This document shows positions 58,601 to 64,000 of a stretch of DNA of 64,000 nt, one piece after another (the stretch's first letter is position 1; the number at the start of each line of letters is the position of its first letter). The DNA is taken from positions 3,034,309 to 3,098,308 of the forward strand of contig NC_047065.1 in assembly GCF_902459465.1 (NCBI RefSeq), read 5' to 3'. This stretch comes from Asterias rubens (lineage: Eukaryota > Echinodermata > Asteroidea > Forcipulatida > Asteriidae). The translations under genes were made by a program, and so were the position numbers. The notes under the pieces were generated by a model. That model made no database searches. It saw only the letters and a list, made by a program, of their open reading frames with translations, and was not told the DNA's origin.

Positions 58601-61198
58601 CACACCATGGTCCAATTTCAAACTTGCTAGACAAATGTTGCTTAGCATAAACAGGTTACAGGCTAGCATTCCTTGAATTTTACATTCTTATGACTGGTGC
58701 CCGATTCATGTGTTGCTTTTTTAGCAAAGAAATTTGTTTCAACCGTGTTGTTATTCGAAAAAGACTGCGGTGGTCGAAACGTCAGGCCATAAACATTTGT
58801 TGGTGCACTAATAATGGAAATTTTCGGCTGGTAAACAGTTTGCAATAGCTTAATATCTTCCACACAACAAATAAATATATCTTTATTATATTAGTAGCTA
58901 GATGTTAAACAATGCAGGACATGGTACACAATGAAAAAAAACCCACCTGAAATGCGAATAACTTGCAGGACAAATCAAATATGCAAATGCAAAAAATAAT
59001 AGTTAATGGCCTGACGTGTCGACCCATATCCATTTTTATCAGAATATGCTAGGGTCGAAACGTAAGCCAGACCATTAAAATTTTGTTTTGCATTTATATC
59101 ATAGGTCCTTTTAGTTGGTAAGCAGGTTGCAAGCGCAAATTCAATTTTCCCAATGAAACAATATAAACAGACGATTAATTTACTGGATCCCGCATTTCTC
59201 CATGGACTCTGCATATCGGTTGACGATAGTTTCCCCAATGCCTCCCTTTCGACTGAAGTTAATGCCTCCCGTAGTATGGACGAGTTGCAAGCCTGAGTCC
59301 TGCTCTACCTCACGCCAGCAAGAGTACGCCCCGGTAGCTAGCCTTGTATACTGATGGTCACTGTACGACAGACGACTACAATAAAAGGTAGAAAACCAAA
59401 GACACAATAGTTGTATTGAAAGTCAGGGAATTATAAGACTGCATTTATTAGGGGCCTACATGGGTTTTATTTTCGAGGTTGATTTTTTAAGTATTTCGTT
59501 AGAGTGGCTTCATCATAGCGCTCATGTCCGTCAAGACACTTCAACATTCAGTATGTTCCTTTTTCTGCAAGGAATATGAGACCTACTCCATTGACATAAT
59601 ACCATGTAATGGTTTTACCACATGCTGTGATGCAATATGCTGCAAATCAAACCAGGAACACAACGATTAAATGAAAACTATACAAAATGTTACAAAAAAT
59701 GGTGTACTCGGTAGGTGTTTTACAAATGTCACCCATGACGTCACATTTAAATGTGGGCTCGCAAGAACACATAAGCCCCCCCCCCCCTCCCAAACACTCT
59801 CCAAACGTCACCCATTCATCCCAACAACGTTCTCCAAAAGCAGTTATGCAGTATAGAGCATTATTGAATCTGTTGATGGTTTGACCATAAAGGTAGAAAT
59901 AGTAATCACATTGTTGTTCAATAGAAAATGCAGTTATAGTTCTGTGAACACAGTCTGGTTCCATATTATGATAATGATGTTTACAAAAAAGTATCAGGCA
60001 GCAGGCCTATAAAGGAGATCCGTGCTGGGCCCAATTTCATAGAGCTGCTAAGCACAAAAATTTGCTTAGCATGAAACTGTTTGCCTTGATAAAAACAGGA
60101 TTACCAACCAAATTTCCACATGATAAGCAAACAACAGCTGAATACATGTAACAAGCAATATGCAACAATAGGAAATCATTTTGGTTGGTAATCCTGTTTT
60201 TATTAAGAAAGACATTTCATGCCAAGCAAATTTTTGTGCTTAGCAGCTCTATGACATTGGGCCCTGGTCGTTTGCAAGCAACCATTTTAAAAAGAAAAAA
60301 CGCTGGAGTTCGGTCATTCCTTCTTCATGGTTTCCCTTTGAAAATAGTACATTAATGACATTTGAGATAAGGGGTTATTTTTATGCCATTTTGGTAAGGG
60401 GTTTATGATAGTGTTTCACTGTCAAAATTGACATCGCCAATTGTCTCGTTATCTTACATGATTCTCGAATGGTCCTGTGAACCGCCATTGTGGTGCCCCA
60501 ACTTATACTGCTCCAGACCTAGAACCTCTAAATAATAAGTACCAAAAAAAAAGAGAAGATTGAAGTTATTTCATTTTGTCGGCGTAACAGAGACACCTTT
60601 TAAAACTGCATACAATGTTACTTAATAATTGATGGCTATTCCACTTCTTTAGAGAACTTTAAAAAGTAGTATTTTGGAGTCATTATGAATGAATATCTAT
60701 TGTGTAAAACCCAAACTAGTATTAAAAAAAATACTATTTTATTTGTGTCGCATAGTTACACGGTCACCTTAAACAAAATATTACTTAAAATATCTTGGTG
60801 GCTCTTCCATTTCCTTGGAGTCAGAAAAAAACATGAATGAACATTTTTTAGTTAGACCGTGACTGTTTTCATAAACAATGTGATTAATTCCCATGCAAAA
60901 TTACACACGCCAAGAAGCTTATGAAATGTAATGCACACGGTCCTCTTGGGAAATGCTAACAATTAATTTGCACACGGGTCCTATCTCTTGGAAAGTTCAA
61001 ACTTAATTTTGGCACTGGCAGATCATTGCAATAAAATAAATGGTTTGCATGAATTGCATTACTTGTTCGTTGATTGTGTAACTACGGCCTATACTTACTT
61101 GACCCAGCTCGTTTTGACAACCAATAAACAGCACCACTGCCGATGCCTCCACATCCTACGACAATATACTCGAACCATTTCCCTTTCTCTCCTTCCAT
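55650..61198 (-). CDS. PIPOX: PIPOX-like peroxisomal sarcosine/L-pipecolate oxidase, complete, 8 exons
   Basis: Exons in transcript order: 61099-61198, 60458-60527, 59184-59375, 58378-58591, 58049-58215, 57177-57366, 56387-56520, 55650-55812; 1230 bases, 409 residues (human 390). The family oxidises N-methyl or cyclic secondary amines such as sarcosine and L-pipecolate with covalently bound FAD, producing H2O2. The ADP-binding Rossmann motif VVGCGGIGSG is at residues 14-22 (G15, G17, G20). QDHSRIIRLSYSDHQYTRLA follows, typical of the monomeric sarcosine oxidase family. AAGAWANEVL is also typical, and HAKTCLYTMPPDRHF carries the Cys (Cys322) that binds FAD covalently in this family. The C terminus is AKL, a good PTS1 peroxisomal signal. 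All junctions are GT-AG and frame-consistent. Another MSOX-family member cannot be excluded, so substrate specificity is unproven. Confidence 0.92.
55850..56000 (-). mobile_element. tRNA-cored foldback fragment (PIPOX intron 7)
   Basis: CACAGGCATATTACTCGGGT and TGGGATTCGAAC at the left, then CTTACCAACTAGGCCACTGA and GTAGCTAGAGGCAGTTCGAA. The tRNA-like part reads on the minus strand, as in 30746-31014. It ends about 40 bp from the last exon. Confidence 0.6.
56935..57020. mobile_element. Hairpin-family fragment (PIPOX intron 6)
   Basis: CCACTGGTTCTTTTCAGAAT..CAACACTACTCAAAAGAGAT and CGGTGTTCACGCAAACCTCTC match half of the hairpin at 38047-38185. Confidence 0.55.
58613..58738. mobile_element. 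GGGCCC-family fragment (PIPOX intron 3)
   Basis: CCAATTTCAAACTTGCTAGA, TTGCTTAGCATAAACAGGTT and GGTGCCCGATTCATG, ending AGCAAAGAAATTTG; same layout as 50078-50312. Confidence 0.5.
60027..60264. mobile_element. GGGCCC-family foldback, best-preserved copy (PIPOX intron 2)
   Basis: GGGCCCAATTTCATAGAGCT with CTAAGCACAAAAATTTGCTT at the left, and AAGCAAATTTTTGTGCTTAG with AGCTCTATGACATTGGGCCC at the right. A second inner pair, AAAACAGGATTACCAACCAA / TTGGTTGGTAATCCTGTTTT, makes nearly the whole 238 bp self-complementary. Confidence 0.85.
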
Positions 61199-61987
61199 GG
61201 TTTTGCCGAGTCCTGTAGTAGACTTTCAAAATACTGTTTCTGTCTGACAACTGCTGCAAGTGTGTTGTTTTATACCTTGCAGGTAAGCAGCTATCTAGCT
61301 AGGTAGGCCGCTATGTTGCCCGTGTTATAACCTCTTGATCCCATCCGCACTATACTGCCTGTGTATTATTAACGCTGGGCATACAGTCAACTTTATGGAC
61401 CCCCGCACAAATTATTGTATAGGCTAGAATGGTTTAACTTCAATAGTTTATTGCTCCATGCTTCAATGGGTGAACGAACAGTTCAGTATGATCATGGAAA
61501 ATAGACTCCTCCTTGGTAAATAGTGTGGGGTTCGTAGCAACCAACTTTTTGTTGAGCCGTCGAATTTTATAACAATTGTGTGTGTATGTGCATGGTATGT
61601 GTGTGTGGGTCAAGTAAGAGTTTAGACCTCTGTTACCATCGCTTTGTGGGATTTCAATTTAATATCGGGTAGCCTATCTGAATCCCTCAATGAAACAAAA
61701 TAAACCCCACTTCTTGTTCATCACAAAGCCTGGACCCATTTTCAAGATGGGCACATATCTATCATAATAACAACGGTCTTTTTAAGCTGTTATTTTGCAC
61801 TGATTGCCATGAGATGGGTAGGCGTTTTTTATTATTTATTTTTTTATTATTTTTTTGAGACGTCGTGTTGGTTATTATGCCTCCCCCTTTCGCTCTTCTC
61901 CGGTCCAGAATGTCCCAATCATCAGCGCCAAATTAACACACGAGGGCGCTGTTTAAATTTGTCCACAAAACCTTCAAAACGGTGAAG
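61199..61987. promoter_or_regulatory. Bidirectional upstream region of PIPOX and UBA2
   Basis: 789 bp separate the two divergent start codons. A GAGGGCGCT motif lies at 61942-61950, 38 bp before the UBA2 ATG; the same nine bases occur twice upstream of INTS8. No TATA box at a convincing position. Whether one promoter serves both genes is inference. Confidence 0.45.
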
Positions 61988-64000
61988 ATGGCGGCTGGCA
62001 TTAGAGGAGTCTTGCCGGAAGATGTGGCTGAAATGGTGTCAGCCTGTCGGGTTTTGGTGGTCGGAGCAGGAGGAATAGGTTGTGAACTCCTGAAGAACCT
62101 TGTCCTGACTGGATTCCAGGACATTGTGTTGGTAATAGCTGATTCTTTCATCATTTCCAATCAACAAATAGATGTAGTTTTATTGTTTATCATTTGCCCT
62201 TGCCTTGTTTGTCATGCTTTGTGAAATGTGATCATTCATTCAATTCAATTTAATTCAATTCATCACACAAGGTTGTGAGCATCCGCACGTATGCACAGTA
62301 AAGTTTATGCATTTACTAACTGATCCAGGGCTAAACATTTTATAAAGCTGTTTTGCATCCAGTATTGCAGTGAGCAATTTTTGTGCTTAGCCTACCAATC
62401 TTTAGGAATTGATAGATAGCTAAGATTTAAAACGTTGACTTGAAGTTTGACCTTAAAAAAAGAAAAGTTCTAACTTCTAGCCCACATTTCATCACGCAGA
62501 TTAGCCCAGGTTGGACTCGTCCATTACATGGTCACGGTGGCACTGACTGACGTTCTACCAGGGCTACACGGGTCGCAGACTAGTTATTTAAGTTGCGATA
62601 GCTGTAAACAAGAACTATGTCATTTTTCTCAAGTCCTTGTTTGTAGTAGAAAACTAGCCCAGGCTGACGTCCTACCGCTAGGTATATAAAACATGTGTCT
62701 TTTGCCATGCCCGACTGAAGAATGTTTCTTTTCTTTCTTCATTGTCCATTGAAATAGGTTGACTTGGATACAATAGATGTGAGCAACCTCAATAGACAGT
62801 TTCTATTTCACAAAAAACATGTCGGAAAGTCGAAAGCCCAGGTGAGTTTTTATTTCTTCTTTGTGTATCTTTGTTTCTTGTTAATAAATTTTGCTTTTCC
62901 TATATGGTATTGCCTTTAATTGATGTTTATCAAATAATACAATCTTGTTAACTACAAAGAGTTTTATTTGATGCTATTTAAGTAGTAACAAAGTACTAGT
63001 TTGTAGTTAACAATTAGTCATAAAAAGACCTAAGAGTTGGTTAATTAAATGAAGCGTATGTTACTATTTTTGTTTAAATAAAGGTTGCAAAGGAAAGTGC
63101 TCTCAGATTTAATCCTAATGCTAAGATAGATGCCAGACATGACAGCATCACCAAGTGAGTAGAACTAATTAACTTTATTTACTCTGTTTTTAAACAAACA
63201 AATCATGTTGTTTTGTCTTCTTCTTGTTTTCGCATTATTTTATTTTATCATTGATACGACATATCAAATAAACTTACGACTTTTGTTTTATCTTCTTGTT
63301 TGGATACAAGTTGATTTCTGTCATTGATATGACAAGTCAAAATGTACATGGCTTTGTTTTGGCGCTATTTGATTTGTCATTATACAACATATTAAACCAG
63401 CTTATGTCTTTGTTTTTTCACTCTTGTTTTGGTACCAGATGACTTAAAGGCAGTGGACACTATTGGTAATTACTCAAAATATTATAAGCATAAAACTTTA
63501 CTTGGTAACAAATAATGGGGAGCGGTTGATAGTATAAAACATTGTGAGAAACGGCTCCCTCTGAAGTAATGTAGTTTTCGAGAAAGAAGTAATTTTCCAC
63601 GAATTTGATTTCGAGACCTCGGATTTAGAATTTGAGGTCTCGAAACCAAGCATCAGACAAGGGTGTTTTGTTCTTTCATTATTATCGCGCAATTTTTCAC
63701 AGGTTTGTTATTTTGTGCATATGTTGAGATGCACCAACTGGTCTTTGACATTTACCAATAGTGTCCAGTGTCTTTAAGTTTACATATTATTGTTGATAGC
63801 TCATCCTTCAGAAGAAAGTTACTTTATTAATAGCGTAATTTTTATATTATTTAAAAATAATAAACCAGTAATGAAGAGAGTCAATTTTACTTCCCATTTT
63901 TTTTATATATTTTGTTTTTCTAATGTTGATGAAAGCACACTGTTGTTGATTTCCCCCTTCTAGCCTTGAGTACAACAGAGAGTTTTATATGCAGTTCACA
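61988..64000 (+). CDS. UBA2: SUMO-activating enzyme subunit 2 (UBA2), 5' part, cut by window end
   Basis: Exons: 61988-62131, 62758-62841, 63084-63154 and 63964-64000 (continues beyond the window); 112 residues visible. UBA2 with SAE1 forms the nuclear E1 that adenylates SUMO and passes it to UBC9. The N-terminal ThiF/adenylation domain is clear: [20 protein letters not shown] with the nucleotide-binding GxGxxG at residues 26-31, then [20 protein letters not shown] with the family Asp and NxxRQF residues, and [13 protein letters not shown]. The catalytic Cys and the UFD lie beyond the window. Phases join cleanly (0, 0, 2). The ATG at 61988 gives an N terminus ([17 protein letters not shown]) two or three residues longer than vertebrates. 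Intron 3 holds a TTAA MITE (63444-63777). Confidence 0.95.
63444..63777 (+). mobile_element. TTAA MITE copy (UBA2 intron 3)
   Basis: TTAAAGGCAGTGGACACTAT at the left, CCAATAGTGTCCAGTGTCT and TTAA at the right, and central palindrome TTTCGAGACCTCGG / GAGGTCTCGAAA. It is shorter than most because of a small internal deletion. Confidence 0.9.

Overview
This is animal nuclear DNA with short exons, GT-AG introns and many short non-autonomous repeats. The protein sequences and the repeat landscape fit a marine deuterostome, most likely an echinoderm such as a sea star. That assignment is inference; no database was searched. The coding content was reconstructed by hand from splice sites and reading-frame continuity. 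It comes to five protein genes and no rRNA, convincing tRNA, CRISPR array or complete transposase.

Layout. 1-19780 has no recognisable exon and holds many repeats; it is intron or upstream sequence of the first gene. 19781-22554 (+) holds the last two coding exons of PSKH1, a protein kinase. 27080-43767 (+) is a complete 21-exon INTS8 gene (986 residues), an Integrator complex subunit. 47596-52979 (+) is a complete 5-exon gene for a stand-alone class II aldolase/adducin-domain protein with a mitochondrial-type N terminus (278 residues). 55650-61198 (-) is a complete 8-exon PIPOX-like peroxisomal sarcosine/pipecolate oxidase (409 residues, ending in AKL). 61988-64000 (+) is the 5' part of UBA2, the SUMO E1 subunit, cut by the window edge. 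The aldolase and PIPOX genes are convergent. PIPOX and UBA2 are divergent with 789 bp between start codons. The genes do not form one pathway.

Repeats. The dominant family is a roughly 330-480 bp TTAA-flanked MITE with terminal inverted repeats starting AGGCAGTGGACACTATTGG and a central palindrome; about 20 full or partial copies occur in both orientations. Others are a foldback family bounded by GGGCCCAATTTCATA, several smaller foldbacks, tRNA-derived SINEs (some arranged as inverted pairs around a tRNA-like core), LINE 3' ends, and minisatellites with 20, 23, 32 and about 120 bp units. Nested insertions allow relative dating of several families.

Most noteworthy: a threefold tandem duplication of the 3' end and donor site of INTS8 exon 8, a decoy copy of the PSKH1 penultimate exon start, tRNA-cored foldback elements, and the mitochondrial-type class II aldolase. 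I found no evidence of an unknown multi-gene system.
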